DNA of 64,000 bases. Origin: Astropecten irregularis. Taxonomy: Eukaryota; Echinodermata; Asteroidea; Paxillosida; Astropectinidae. The notes beneath the pieces were generated by a model. The model worked only from the letters and a program-made list of their open reading frames with translations, did not search any database and was not told where the DNA came from. The translations under genes were made by a program, and so were the position numbers. Positions 11,218-21,685 of the stretch are shown here, piece by piece (the stretch's first letter is position 1; each line of letters starts with the position of its first letter). The DNA lies in the NCBI GenBank assembly GCA_963971285.1, contig OZ020249.1, positions 434,001 to 498,000 on the forward strand. The letters run 5' to 3'.

Positions 11218-11409
11218 ACCCTGCTTAGCACAACAAATTTCTGTCTTAATAAAAACAGGATCATAAAAACCAACTTTCCATGTGTCGTGCATCACTTGTG
11301 ATTGTTCGCTGACCATAAATATCAAATTGAATTTTTGGTGGTTTACCTTTATTGGGCAAAACATTTTTTTGCTAAGCAATGTTTTTGCTTAGCAGCTCCA
11401 TTAAATTGG
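11218..11409. repeat. Family-B MITE copy
   Basis: CCTGCTTAGCACAACAAATT to TTAGCAGCTCCATTAAATTGG; diverged ends. Confidence 0.65.
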
Positions 11410-11414
11410 TACTA

Positions 11415-11658
11415 AGGCCCTTTTCCAAACCTCGGCTTCGGCTCCGGCTCCAGCTCCGGCGCTGTCATCCATATGCTAAAAATGTAGGTTGTGGCTTTTC
11501 ATTGAAGCTGAATCTCAGTTTTCTTAATAAAAATAGAGTATCTACCTCCAAACCGTAACCAAAAGCCTCTATTTTGATACCTGTTATTCAAAAATGGAGT
11601 CACGAAATGGAGCCGAAGCCGGAGCCTGAGCCGGAGCCGAGGTTTTGGAAAAGGCCCT
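11415..11658. repeat. Family-D MITE copy
   Basis: AGGCCCTTTTCCAAACCTCG to GAGGTTTTGGAAAAGGCCCT; CTAA flanks both sides. Confidence 0.75.
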
Positions 11659-12099
11659 AAGTATGAGCATAAGAGCCTATTATATATCGTGCCAGTGTGG
11701 GTCATTTATTTGTACAGCGGTGGGTAGGCCTTTAATGTATCCACAAAACTAATGTCTCCGTTGCATCTGTTTGATCTGACGTGCCCATATGCAGTTATTT
11801 ATATACATCTGGTGCAAATAATAATAATGAACATTATTTAGCTTAAAGTAATTTTGACGGTAATTAATTTTTAATGGTGGTAAGTAGTCATCAGCGGTGT
11901 ATCATAATAGCAGGCGCGGTTCTTCGGGTGTCAACCCCCCCCCCCCCCAAAAAAAAAAAGGTGTCCAGTCCCCCCCCCCCCCCCCCACATCCACCATAAA
12001 AATGCAATTGGGAAAAAAGAAAGAAAGAAAAATACTACATTTTCCATAGCACCGATTACATGACAAACGCGCTGTGTGGGATATAGGTGCATGTTTTTC

Positions 12100-12330
12100 T
12101 ACTCATAATAAGTCATACTGCAGAGAAGCGAGTGTTAGAAGACGGGGTGAAGTCCCCCAACATATTGCATCCAGAACCGCACCCGGTTTAGTGGGAGAAA
12201 CAGTGCCCGGTGCAAGCGCTAAAATTGCGCCCCTAATTCCAACTTCTGATGCCAATGAAAAAGAATCAGACAATTTAAAATTATTGGAATCTTTCTTTGT
12301 TCGTTCTCGGGTCAAAAACGTGAAAAAGCT
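12100..12330. repeat. Dispersed repeat shared with 46085-46260
   Basis: Shared blocks AAAATTGCGCCCCTAATTCC and CAACTTCTGATGC...AATTTAAAATT. It lies downstream of the SLC7 gene; short open frames in it are by-products. Confidence 0.6.
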
Positions 12331-12463
12331 CTCATTTCTTTGCACTGTCTGGCCACGTCGTAGTCTCAGTTACCAGCAGCAACTTCTGGAGAAACAGGGT
12401 CATGTGATCTGCAAATGAAGACAGAAACATGAGAGGGCTCACTACGACAAAGACAAACTTTAC

Positions 12464-12839
12464 TTAAAGGTAATATTATACTGTAGTTTGGTTTTTGTCA
12501 AAGAAATGCAGATTCATGAGCAAAGAATTCATATCAAGACAGATATAGCAACAGTCATCTGTGAAATTTCAATCCCATGAGGTGCCCACTTTTAGAGAAA
12601 ACAGTGAAAAAACGCCAACGGTATTTTAAAAATCTTGTCACCATTTTTTTTTCTTTAAAAGATCAAATTGTTTTTGGTCATCGGTTTTTTCTCTTTTCTT
12701 GATAAATTCCAGTCAGAAAAAAAACGTGAACGATATGTTTCCAGTACCGTACCATCTTTATACCCCTGTAAGTTATAGGTGAATATGTGAAGATTTCTGT
12801 TTCATTATGCTACCAAAGTATATGATAGTATACCTTTAA
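12464..12839. repeat. Family-A MITE (TTAAAGGTA ends), full copy
   Basis: TTAAAGGTAATATTATACTG at the left and GTATACCTTTAA at the right; internal blocks CATCTGTGAAATTTCA and AAGTTATAGGTGAATATG. The TTAA at each end hints at piggyBac-type targeting. The commonest family in the window. Confidence 0.78.
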
Positions 12840-12898
12840 AAAAACATACAGAAATTTAAAAAAAAGTTTGTTTCCATTATTCCTCGGATTGTCCTTAC

Positions 12899-13067
12899 CA
12901 ATAAGAGGCAGCTTTCGTTTCCCCTGCACGAAGACGTAATAGACACCCAGGCCCACTACGAAGATCAGTAGGATGTATAGATAATGAGGAGATGGGTTTG
13001 ATATTACAGGTGCAATGACCATGAACACAGATAGAAGTGTTGTAAAAACTGGAACCAGGAAGTTCAC
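12899..13067 (-). CDS. SLC7 exon: TM11-TM12
   Basis: Acceptor TGTACAG, donor GTAAGGAC in phase 1. Encodes [18 protein letters not shown] and [17 protein letters not shown]. The last coding exon was not located; reading through the donor adds a low-quality tail and is unlikely. Confidence 0.83.
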
Positions 13068-16000
13068 CTGTACATTTAAAGACAAACCACATGATAATTC
13101 ATTATTGACCAATTAATCCACAATTATGCCATAAATTCCCATTAAAATTTCAACAGAAATATGACACAGATGGCTGCAGGTTGGCGTAGTGGCTCTTTCC
13201 TCGCCTTTCACCTCAGGCGGACCGGGTTCAAGTCCGGCTCGGTTCACAAGTGGATTGGGTTTTCAGTCCCTGCCTGATTCTGTGGGTTTTACCCAAAATA
13301 TTACTCTGGGGTTTTCCTCCCACCTCTAAAACTGTATCTTCTTCTCATCATCTTTCCATAAAAGGTTTCCATTCTTTCAAGCTACAGTGCCTTGGGCACT
13401 TTTGAGGAATCCTTGGTTTCATTACCAACAAAAAACTAATGAATAAAACTGTCCCTATCCAGAGAAGTTAGCAAAGTTGACGAGTTATAAACCTCACTCA
13501 GTTCAGTGAGAGTAACAATTATTTCCAATCTGGTGTCGTTAAGCAGCTAGGATACAGTATGCTATTTTTGGTACAACTCATGTTTGCGTGTAGGCCTATG
13601 CCCGTATAGTGTCACTTGCCTTGAAGGGCCTCGATGCCCTCGGATACTTTTGGCGTAGCACCAGAAGAGCCGCGAAAGATGCTCCATATATCGTCCATGA
13701 AATGACGCCAGAAAAGACAAGGATAGAATCGAATTCTCCAAACAGGATGAAAAGGGACACCAGTATTCCCTGTAAAAAAAGGAAGTCTATATATAGTTAC
13801 AACTTACAACAGAGAAATTTACATCAATGTCAAAACATTTTATAATAATACGCCCAAACGTTAATAATGAGTGCGTTCGTTTAGCTTCCAGTGGGCATCC
13901 CTGGCCTGGGAATAGTCGTGTATACTGCACAAAGCAAGTAAAAAGGGGGACGAGGTTGACTTTTGTCGACTCGTGGAAACTAAATGAACGCAGTCCATCA
14001 TTTCGCAAATTGTTCATCAGTCCACATAAAAAATTATGGCTATTGGTAAGCCCCTATATGTGACTAAGGTCAAGGTATATAATGTATACTATCATTAAAA
14101 CCAATACAGAAAATGCTTACAGATTTAAGTATAACTTACAGTGTATTAAGATAGACCTGGTACAAAAATAATATAGAACCTTTAAAACGAAGTGCCTCAT
14201 CGAAAATGAGTGTTTTAAGCGGTTTGTGATAGGGCCTTTTGCATAGTTTGAACAAATAAAAAGTACAATGTACCAATGTTTGATTCAAGACCTACCTTAA
14301 GCATCACTGCCGGAAGCGGTGTCATGAAGTTGATGTTTACCATGGACATGACCTTAAACATATGACCTTCTCTTCCGGCTGCGAAGGACAGTCTGTATGT
14401 TGTAAATGAACAATAAGGCTGATTAAAATATAGTCAAGGAAGAGCGGATGTAAAGGTTAAATCTGCCCCCCCCCCAAATGTGTCCCCCTGACAACTGTAC
14501 ATGCCTTTGGTCACAACCATGTAAATGTGTCCCCGGACAACTAAACATGGCCACAACCGTGTAGATGTGTCCCCGGACAACTTTACATGGCCACAACTGT
14601 GTAAATGTGTCCCCGGGCAACTGTACATGGCTAAAACTGTGTAAATGTTTAGAGGGGGACAGATTTAACCTTTACACCGGATCGAATACAGTTTCTGTTA
14701 AATTGGTTGTATGTTACTGAATCATGAAATTGACCTTTATTCTGAATAAAAGTTTGTGTAATCTACCTTTTCCATGCTTAAAAGGGTAAGAATCTGTTCA
14801 ACTACCTTGGTGCTGACAGGAAGCTTGACAGGAGATTACCACTGGCAGAAATGCACACACCTAGAGGAATTATCCACGCCATTGGTCCCAATGTTTTTTC
14901 AGCAAACGTCTAGGATAAACCCAAAATGAATTATTTAAAGGTATACTTTGGTTTCTCTCAGGTGCAGAAAAAACTGCAGATTTATGGGCAAAAATAGTAA
15001 GAAAGATAGTCACAGTCATCTATGAAATATCCATTCCAATACGGTGCCCACTTTTTGAGAAAACAGTGACAATCGCTCATGGTATTTTTAAAATCTTTTA
15101 GGATTTTTGATCTTCCAAAGATCAGAATTGTTTTTGGTCATTGGTTTTACCTTTTATGGATAATACAGCATTTAAGGCCGAAACATTTTAACGGTCAGTA
15201 TGTTTTACCATCACCATCTTTATACCCTGTAAGTTATAAGTAAATCTGTGAAGATTTCTGTTTCGGTATGCTACCAAGGCCCCTCATCTAAGCTAAACAT
15301 AATTATGAGCATGGTACTGCAATCCAGGGCTTTAAATTACAGCCATCGGCCAAATGCCCTACTGCTTTTCAACCCAAAAATCGTTACAAATTTATAAAAC
15401 TGGATTTGCTATTACACAGCACACACGATATAAACCATTTGATTGAAATCAAGCCACGTCTTACCACTGCAACTGCACTGGAAGCTAGCAGCTCATTGGG
15501 TGACAGCGTCGTGAAATATGAAATATTGGTCAGCATATAAATAAACGTCACTGTGGGTATGGATATGCAGATGGCAAGAAGTATATTTCTGCAACAACAA
15601 AGATACAATGATATGTCAGTTGATGTCGGCCTACAGTGAATGTTGCCTTTTCATTGGACCGATCCAGTAAAAAGCCCCTCCCACAGACTGCACACGTGGG
15701 CGTGCAACGACCACGTGTTCTTCTCCAACGGCACGCCGGTCGCGCGTCTGCCATCATTGAACGCATTAGCCGCGATTGTGATTGGTCAAAACAAATGGGC
15801 GGGCCAATGGACCGATAGTAAGGACATTTTGTATTAGGCGCATGGAGACAGGGAAAAATAATGAGAGGTACAGGTTTTGGTAATGGGTTGTCCGGTGGAA
15901 ACCTAGGTAACGATGTATAGTTGAGGTGGTTACATATTTTGTGGAACACACAGGGCCTGTTTGTTTCGGACGAATCCTGTGGATCCGGATCCCATTTTAG

Positions 16001-17752
16001 CGTACCCTGCATAGGAGAAGGATCCCAAAATATCGGATCCTTTGCGTGAAACAAACAGGCCCACAGTCATTGATGATCGGTGCAGAAAGACAGCAGAAGG
16101 AATGGAAGTACAGGGGCCAGTTTCACGACCCTGCTTAGCACAAAAAGTGTGCTAACCTAACAGGATTAACAACCATTATTTGTCCATGTGTTGTGTATCA
16201 CTTATGATTGTTCTTTGGCTGTTGTTCACTGACCATGAATATCAAATGGAATGATTAATGGTGGTTTGTTTTATTGAGCAAGACATTTTGTGCTTAGCAA
16301 TTTTTCGTGCTTAACGGCTTCGTGAAATTGGCCCAGATCAAGGAAAGAAAGTGAAAAACATCCCAGGCAAAATGAGATTCTTTGTCAATCGCCCAACGAA
16401 GAAGTCCATGGACCTTTCTCAAAGCTCGGCTCCAGCTCAGGCTCTGGCTTCGTCTCTGTTAATTATGCTGAAAATATAGGTAGTGGTTTTTCATTGAAGC
16501 TGAAGCTCTGTTTTCTTTTTCAAACCAGATAATCTACTTCAGAACCACAGCCAAAAGCCTCTATGTTAATACCAGTAATTTCAGCAATGGATTTACGAAA
16601 TGCAGCCGGAGCAGATCTATGAGAAAGGCCCCAAGCACGTAAGAATGGTGTGTAATTAAATGCATGCCGTGCCCTCAAAGAACTGAACAGCCATTGGTCA
16701 GTATCACGGCCTAAAACAGCGCCCTCAATAAAGTATGCAAAGAGCTGATAGCAAAAATAAACCAACCGTTCTGGATTGATCATCTCCTCAGATAGAATGT
16801 TCAGTATATCCCTGTAGAAGGAGAAATATCAGTAGGTTATAATTCCGCTGAAAAAATATACTCTCTTTTTATAATTCCGAATGGAGGCAATACATAACCT
16901 TTAAGGGCGGCTGCAGTGCTTATTTTAGTCAGGTTATTTTATTGCCTTCATACATAGAATATACTGACAAATAATGAATGGCAAGTCTTATTTTGGTTTC
17001 AAACCAGCATTTGGTTTTCCTTTGAATGGCTTTGCAAAATGGGGGATTTTCACGCATACTCATGTAGGGAACCAACAGCCAAAATATAATGAAAAAACAT
17101 AAACAAATGAAGAGGCAAACATGACCCCCAGAAATGGATTGTCAAAAAAATTACATCACCAGTTGAGTGAAAGGAACATATTCAGCACGAAAAAACCCAT
17201 TGAGGGGGACAGTTTTGTCAGAAAACCTATAAAACAACCGGAACTTTTTGTGCACAAATCAATTGAGTTACTGCTCTCAGTTCCCCAGATGACATCACAG
17301 TTTTGCTCATGAATATGGAAATGCTAATTAACATACAAACTGAAAAACCTGTTTTTAACCCTGAATCAATGTGAGGAAGTGGGTAAAATCACAATTCCCA
17401 TGTACAGTTTTTTGATTGCACATGTTCAGGCCATAATATTCGCATTGCAGTGACCCTTTATAAACATTTGCCCCTTTGATGCAAAGCATTCACATGTCAA
17501 ATTCAAACCTTGTTTCATATCATTCAAAGTATGATCTATCCAACCGGACTGAATTAAGGAGCCTTTTCGAAACGGTGGCTCCGGCTCGGGCTCCGGCTAC
17601 GTCATCCATTATGCTGAACATATAGGTTGTGTTTTTTTCATTGGAGCTGAATTTGACGTTTTCCTTTTCAAACCAGAGAATATCTACTTCCGAACTGCAG
17701 CCAAAAGCCTCTATTTTGATAGCCGTTAAAATGAATTCGCGAAACGGAGACG

Positions 17753-17797
<45 letters not shown>

Positions 17798-20700
17798 GGC
17801 CTCCGTTTCGGAAAGGCCCTTTAGGCCTAGGTATCGCCATGCTAGAGATAGGCCCTACTCACCAGCCGAAATATGCCCAAAAGCCATAATACATTGCCGT
17901 GCCGTAGCTAAGTCCGTCGGTTGTTGTCCCAACAAATGACACACTCGGATCAATGTACTGTGTGTGCCCTGGAAGGTAAAGACAAATTAATCAAACCATT
18001 CCATGTCATTTAGCCACTTTATTATACTTCTATTGTATTATGCTAATGCAAGCCAATGACGTAACCAAAAGTAATAGGTTCATGTATTCCTAATCAGACA
18101 ATGAAAACGAGTTTTAAAAAACATCAAAAATAATATTCACAAGGAAAACATGACTGGTTACTTTTAAGTCGTTGAAAAGTAAAAAGAAACATTGACTGGA
18201 GAAGGATTCGAACCAGCGACCTCCGGAATACGGCACTGGCGCTCTACCAAATTGAGTTTTCCAGCTAAAATGTCCCTAATAGTCAATTATCTTTGTTCGT
18301 TTGGCAATCAGAAGCCATGAAACTACACACATACCGCTACATCCTTAGGATCATTGAAGATACGCGAAGATATATTAGCAATACATGAGAAATAGGTTTT
18401 AGGATAAGAATGATACTTCTTTTTACCTTGGCATATTTTGACAAGTCCAGTCACGATGATTACGGACAGGGCAATGACCTTTGCCCCCGAGAAGACCACG
18501 GCTAACCTACTGGTCCACCGCACGCTAGCACAGTTAATAAACGCTAAAGCCACTGCATGAAATGATGGAGACAACATTTATGTTAGCAATAATATTAACG
18601 GTAATTTCGTACTAAATCTTGTCCAAGAAATATGGATTCATGGGCAAAAATATCAAGGAGGATACAGTAACAGTCATCTGTGAAATTCCCAGTCCCATAC
18701 GGTGCCCACTTTTTGAGAAAACAGTGAAAAAAGCCCACGGTTTTATTTCTACTCATTTCTGGATAATACTGCATTTCAGGCAGAACAATGTTAACGGTTT
18801 GTTTCTACAATCACCATCTGTATACCTTGTAAGTTAAATCATTTCTGTTACGAGAAAATAGCGAAAACCAGACTCAAAATTTCTTATAAAACATAAAGAA
18901 TGGTTTTGATCTTACCCCGAGATCAAAACTGTTTTCGGGCTTTCTTTTACTAATTTATGGCTCATACACCATTTCAGGCGGAAATATTTTAACGGTAGGT
19001 TTCTACCAGCACCATCTTCATACCCTGAAAGTTATACATAAATCTGTGAACATTTCGGGTATTACCAATCCTGTACCAATCTTCATACTCACTGACTGAT
19101 GAGATGGCAAAGAGTTTGACCGCTCCCCTGGGTGGTTTGCAATCCCCAGGGGTCAAGTAGTCAGCTATGTAGTTACCCAGAGTGATAGCCACCATGGCAC
19201 TACCACTAGGGTACAACACGACGGTGGTATACCACGACACCAAGAACGCTGGTAGATCACCGTACGCATGAAGGATGTACTGATAGGACCCACCGCATCT
19301 TGGTACCACTGTACCTAGCTCCGCGTAGCACATTGCAGCTGTGTGTATGGAGAACAAACATCAAATGAGCATCGATTACGTCCTCCACTGAACTGGGGTC
19401 GATTTCACAAAGCCCTGCAATCGATCGTAACTCGAGCTACGAAGGATAACCCGTCGTAATGGACCCATCCCACGTATAGGGCTTCAATGTATCAAAAGTC
19501 CTACGATTGATAGTAAGTTACGATGAGTTTGGTGAGATCGACCCCAGGATTCCCAACAATCATTACACGTCTTGTTATTCGTGGTGCATCCATGTATACC
19601 CGTCGGAAAAAATAACACAAATTCTAAAAAGAAAACGGGTACCAGACTATTTTGAATCCAAGCCTCGGTTTGATTGCACTTCTTCGAACGTAGGATGGAT
19701 GCACCGTGAATTAGGTCTATAAGGACCATTTCCATCGTCTCGAGGGGGCTAATTTCATGGAGCTGCTAAGCACAAACATTTGCTTAGCACAAAATTGTCT
19801 TGCCCAATAAAACAAACCACCCTTAAAAATTCCATTTGATATTCATGATCAGTGAACAACAGCCAAAGAACAATCACAAGCGATACACCACAAATGGAAA
19901 CTTGGTCGTTAAACCGGCTGTTTTTATCAAAATTTGTATTGAAATTTGGCCCCTGATGATGACTGGAGCAGGCTGACTCGAAACGTTGAGACCAAACCAG
20001 TATAGTAAGACGTGCGAAAACTACGAACCGAATAAAACGTAATAGTGATACCGAAAACCGAAAGTTGACACAAAGTTTTCAATACTGAAACGACTACAGA
20101 TTATGGGAATATCGTTCACAAGCAGTTCTGGCTGGAAAAATGATTTGATTTACCAAAGGTTTTTGGTGCTTTAGCAAATTTTGGTGCTTAAGCTGTTCTG
20201 CAGCTCTATGAAATTGGGCCCTGTATGTCTGTGCATGCAGGAGCAAGAAGGCAAACAACTAGCTAAGTATCAAAATTAGAGGTTTCTACCAATTTTCTTG
20301 GTCATTTGTGAACATTTCTATAACTTTCCAGATTACAATGCATCCTGACCCACAAGGAACTTACATAAAGTCGAGACTACCGCGCACATCATCCAAACAC
20401 CCAGGCTCATGCCGACACTCTTGGTGACCATCAGGACACCTTTCGGTGAGATGAAGATCCCTGATCCGATCATGCTACCCACGATGAGAGCAACACCCCT
20501 GACCAGACCCAGGTCCCTCTTCAGCTGCACCGTGTCCTCATCGGTGCTGTCTGCCGAGGTACTTCGGGATGACACCGTCAAGCATGGACTGATTTCATCC
20601 TCATTGTCGTCGTTCGGAACCTGTTGCAATCAGAATCAGACACAGACTGATCCATTAAGCCCCGCCCATTTGTGTTGCTGACCACTCACAGCCGTGATTT

Positions 20701-21603
20701 ATGACGCACGCGCGCGTGCCTGCTGGTGTATGAAGCGCGCGACTGGAACGTGGGGGCTGTCATTGGATATGATGAGCACGTGGTCATTGTCCACGTGTGT
20801 GATGGGAGGAGCTTACTAGATGGGTTGTTTCAAGGCAAAAGTTCTTTTACACGAGTGTAATATTAGTATATTACCGATTTGTTTAATTTGGCTGAACTTA
20901 TACACAAAACAGAGTGGTAATGTTAAATGCTACATTTGTGTGGCAGGTGGTATAATGGATGTATAGCAAACTCAGCTTGAGGAAGGCCTATTTTGTCGAA
21001 GAAATACAGATTCGTGAGCAAATATATCAAGGACGATCATGGGCGTAGATCCCGGGGGGCTAGGGGGTTGCAACCCCCCCCCCCCCCCCCCCCCAGGTTT
21101 TCACTTTTTATAATATAAAAAAATATTTTGTGCACAAACGTATATGGAAGAACGACCCAGCTACACGATCAAGTCAACCCCCCAGGTCTGAGGACGTGTC
21201 TACACTACTGATGACGATACATTAACAGAAATTTGTTATCGTATCTGAAATCGTATTTCAATCACATACGATGCCCACTTTTTGAGAAAACAGTGAAAAT
21301 CTTTAAAAGATCAAAAATAATTTTGGTCACTGGTTTTACTCTTTTCTGGATAGATACAGCATTATACAGGCAGGCAAATTTTAACAGTATGTTTTTATAC
21401 CCTATAAGTTATAGGTAAATCTGTGAAAATGTCTGTTTCGGTATGCTACCAAAGTATGATACTACCGGCACCTTTAAAGGTCACAGAACAGCACTCACAT
21501 TTTGTCTATCTAATCCAGCATGTACATGTACACGTATCAATCTTTAAATTCCTTGCTAAAGACGAATGCGAAATAAGCTTACCAGTAATCGTGTCTTGTC
21601 CAT
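12899..21603 (-). CDS. SLC7 LAT/xCT-type amino-acid transporter light chain (C-terminus not found)
   Basis: Exons in transcription order: 21603-21583, 20620-20365, 19338-19093, 18552-18427, 17968-17863, 16811-16767, 15588-15465, 14909-14806, 14392-14296, 13769-13620, 13067-12899. They total 1,444 nt (481 codons plus 1 nt) with consistent phases. Family marks: [17 protein letters not shown] (TM1), [48 protein letters not shown] and RPFKVNFLVP. The GDCKPP cysteine sits where heteromeric transporters form the disulfide to an SLC3 heavy chain, so a 12-TM light-chain exchanger at the plasma membrane is expected. The length suggests only about 20 residues are missing; no terminal exon was recognised below 12899. 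Exact subtype (LAT, y+LAT, xCT, b0,+AT) cannot be set. The start exon is the weakest part. Confidence 0.85.
13168..13448 (+). repeat. tRNA-derived SINE (family S4)
   Basis: A-box-like GGTTGGCGTAGTGGCTC and B-box GGGTTCAAGTCC, then a body with CAAGCTACAGTGCCTTGGGC. In the SLC7 intron between its last two exons found. Confidence 0.6.
13620..13769 (-). CDS. SLC7 exon: TM9-TM10, with a GC donor
   Basis: Acceptor TTTACAG; 50 codons in phase 0 ending PRASRPFK. The exon ends at GCAAGT, so this is a second GC-AG intron in the window. The next exon continues VNFLVP, giving the expected RPFKV junction. Confidence 0.83.
14296..14392 (-). CDS. SLC7 exon: GREGHM loop
   Basis: Acceptor CATACAG, donor GTAGGTC. 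Encodes [18 protein letters not shown] and [12 protein letters not shown]. The GREGHxxxxxSM and TPLPAV motifs are conserved in the family. Confidence 0.88.
14449..14676. repeat. Inverted-repeat element enclosing a 40-bp tandem array
   Basis: TGTAAAGGTTAAATCTG and its complement form the ends. Inside, a 40-bp unit (GTAAATGTGTCCCCGGACAA plus 20 nt) repeats about four times at 14481-14645. Confidence 0.75.
14806..14909 (-). CDS. SLC7 exon: TM8
   Basis: Acceptor ATCCTAG, donor GTAGTTG. Encodes [18 protein letters not shown] and [17 protein letters not shown]. Ends in phase 2. Confidence 0.87.
14934..15275. repeat. Family-A MITE copy
   Basis: TTTAAAGGTATACTTTGG start; right end lost after GGTATGCTACCAA. 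Confidence 0.7.
15465..15588 (-). CDS. SLC7 exon: TM7
   Basis: Acceptor TTGCAG, donor GTAAGACG. Encodes [20 protein letters not shown] and [21 protein letters not shown] in part; the L-x-N-x-x-Y-F-T-T-L block is diagnostic of LAT/xCT proteins. Confidence 0.88.
15954..16061. mobile_element. 108-bp foldback MITE with CACAG TSD
   Basis: Ends GGCCTGTTTGTTTC...GAAACAAACAGGCC, flanked by CACAG on both sides. A related copy is at 63056-63170. Confidence 0.8.
16113..16334. repeat. Family-B MITE copy
   Basis: GGGGCCAGTTTCACGACCCT to CTTCGTGAAATTGGCCC inverted ends. Confidence 0.75.
16410..16632. repeat. Family-D MITE copy, diverged
   Basis: Starts ATGGACCTTTCTCAAAGCTC; the internal CTACTTCAGAACCACAGCCA block is shared by the family. 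Confidence 0.6.
16767..16811 (-). CDS. SLC7 45-nt microexon ([15 protein letters not shown])
   Basis: Very short exon with acceptor TTCTACAG and donor GTTGGT. It restores the conserved N-x-x-x-E-E-M-x-N-P-x-R motif across two split codons (Trp and Arg). The donor is weak, but the frame and motif leave little doubt. Confidence 0.8.
17558..17820. repeat. Family-D MITE with (GAGCCT)n expansion
   Basis: The terminal GGCTCC motif has expanded to about seven GAGCCT units (17755-17802). Confidence 0.75.
17863..17968 (-). CDS. SLC7 exon: loop and TM6 (FWAYFGW)
   Basis: Acceptor TTCCAG, donor GTGAGTAGG. Encodes [15 protein letters not shown] and [14 protein letters not shown]. The final Trp codon is split with the next exon. 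TM6 is the substrate-lining helix in LAT structures. Confidence 0.87.
18186..18268 (-). repeat. S1 tRNA-like SINE copy
   Basis: TTGACTGGAGAAGGATTCGA to GCGCTCTACCAAATTGAG; continues into the same downstream sequence as 33080-33125. Confidence 0.65.
18427..18552 (-). CDS. SLC7 exon: TM4-TM5
   Basis: Acceptor CATGCAG, donor GTAAAAAG. Encodes [20 protein letters not shown] and [19 protein letters not shown], matching the INCxSVR and AKVxAL pattern of LAT proteins. Phase 1 at both ends. Confidence 0.87.
18597..18836. repeat. Family-A MITE fragment
   Basis: Shares GAAATATGGATTCATGGGCA and GGTGCCCACTTTTTGAGAAA blocks; both ends eroded. Confidence 0.6.
19093..19338 (-). CDS. SLC7 exon: TM2-TM4 with heavy-chain cysteine
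   Basis: Acceptor CACACAG, donor GTGAGT. Contains [37 protein letters not shown] and the extracellular GDCKPP loop. The cysteine matches the site linked to 4F2hc or rBAT in characterised light chains. Confidence 0.88.
19390..19549. repeat. Family-E foldback repeat (GGGTCGATTTCACAAAGCCC)
   Basis: GGGTCGATTTCACAAAGCCC to TTTGGTGAGATCGACCCC. Others at 29001-29133, 45373-45527 and 52617-52746. Confidence 0.75.
19746..20220. repeat. Family-B MITE copy with an insertion
   Basis: Ends GGGGCTAATTTCATGGAGCT and GCTCTATGAAATTGGGCCC. About 200 bp near 19940-20145 is extra and contains the CTGATGA...GAAACG motif discussed in findings. Confidence 0.7.
20365..20620 (-). CDS. SLC7 exon: acidic N-tail, TM1, start of TM2
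   Basis: Acceptor GCAACAG, donor GTAAGT. Encodes an acidic Ser/Thr-rich cytosolic tail, then [16 protein letters not shown] and the SLC7 signature [13 protein letters not shown]. Ends in phase 1. Confidence 0.88.
20985..21476. repeat. Family-A MITE copy split by a poly-C element
   Basis: Family-A blocks at 20996-21036 and 21240-21476 are separated by a G/C-homopolymer repeat (21040-21215). Confidence 0.6.
21040..21215. repeat. Poly-C-containing dispersed repeat
   Basis: Contains a run of C at about 21077-21095, then GTGCACAAACGTATATG and GACCCAGCTACACGATCA. An inverted relative is at about 120-250. Confidence 0.65.
21583..21603 (-). CDS. SLC7 proposed start exon (MDKTRLL)
   Basis: The first conserved exon has no ATG before its acceptor and a stop just upstream, so the start must lie in an earlier exon. 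Here ATG in a good context (GAA-ATG-G) gives MDKTRLL and ends at donor GTAAGC in phase 0, exactly the phase needed to join [11 protein letters not shown]. No competing start was found. A transcript read across 21603 to 20620 would decide. Confidence 0.5.
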
Positions 21604-21609
21604 TTCGAC

Positions 21610-21685
21610 GGATTCTCTTCATGGGGTTTTCCACTTGCTCCGGCATAAAATGATTGTTGACGGCCCAAAAAATCCGAGGAGTAAA
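21610..21685 (-). pseudogene. Second SLC7-like remnant overlapping the transporter's 5' exon
   Basis: After acceptor TTACTAG the phase-0 frame reads FTPRIFWAVNNHFMPEQ, like the F-T-x-x-R-x-F-x-x-x-x-x-x-x-x-P stretch after TM8 in SLC7 proteins. It joins in phase with 23505-23440. The same exon, in another frame, carries the MDKTRLL start. The resemblance is short, so the call is tentative. Confidence 0.35.

Larger units (their letters stand above)
10807..12463. other. Intergenic stretch between pLGIC 5' end and SLC7 3' end
   Basis: Holds family-B and family-D MITEs, poly-C runs near 11936-11985 and part of a dispersed repeat. No coding exon was recognised, but the missing SLC7 terminal exon could be here or just below 12898. 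Confidence 0.6.

Noticed and set aside
12103-12345. Minus-strand ORF as the missing SLC7 terminal exon
   Set aside because: The same sequence recurs at 46085-46260, so it is a dispersed repeat; no membrane or tail similarity to SLC7.
12810-12898. Read-through of the last SLC7 exon as the true C-terminus
   Set aside because: The extension is low-complexity and AT-rich and a good GTAAGGAC donor precedes it; possible but less likely than a further exon.
15548-16054. 168-codon minus-strand ORF
   Set aside because: It combines an SLC7 exon, intron and a MITE in the wrong frame; not a conserved protein.
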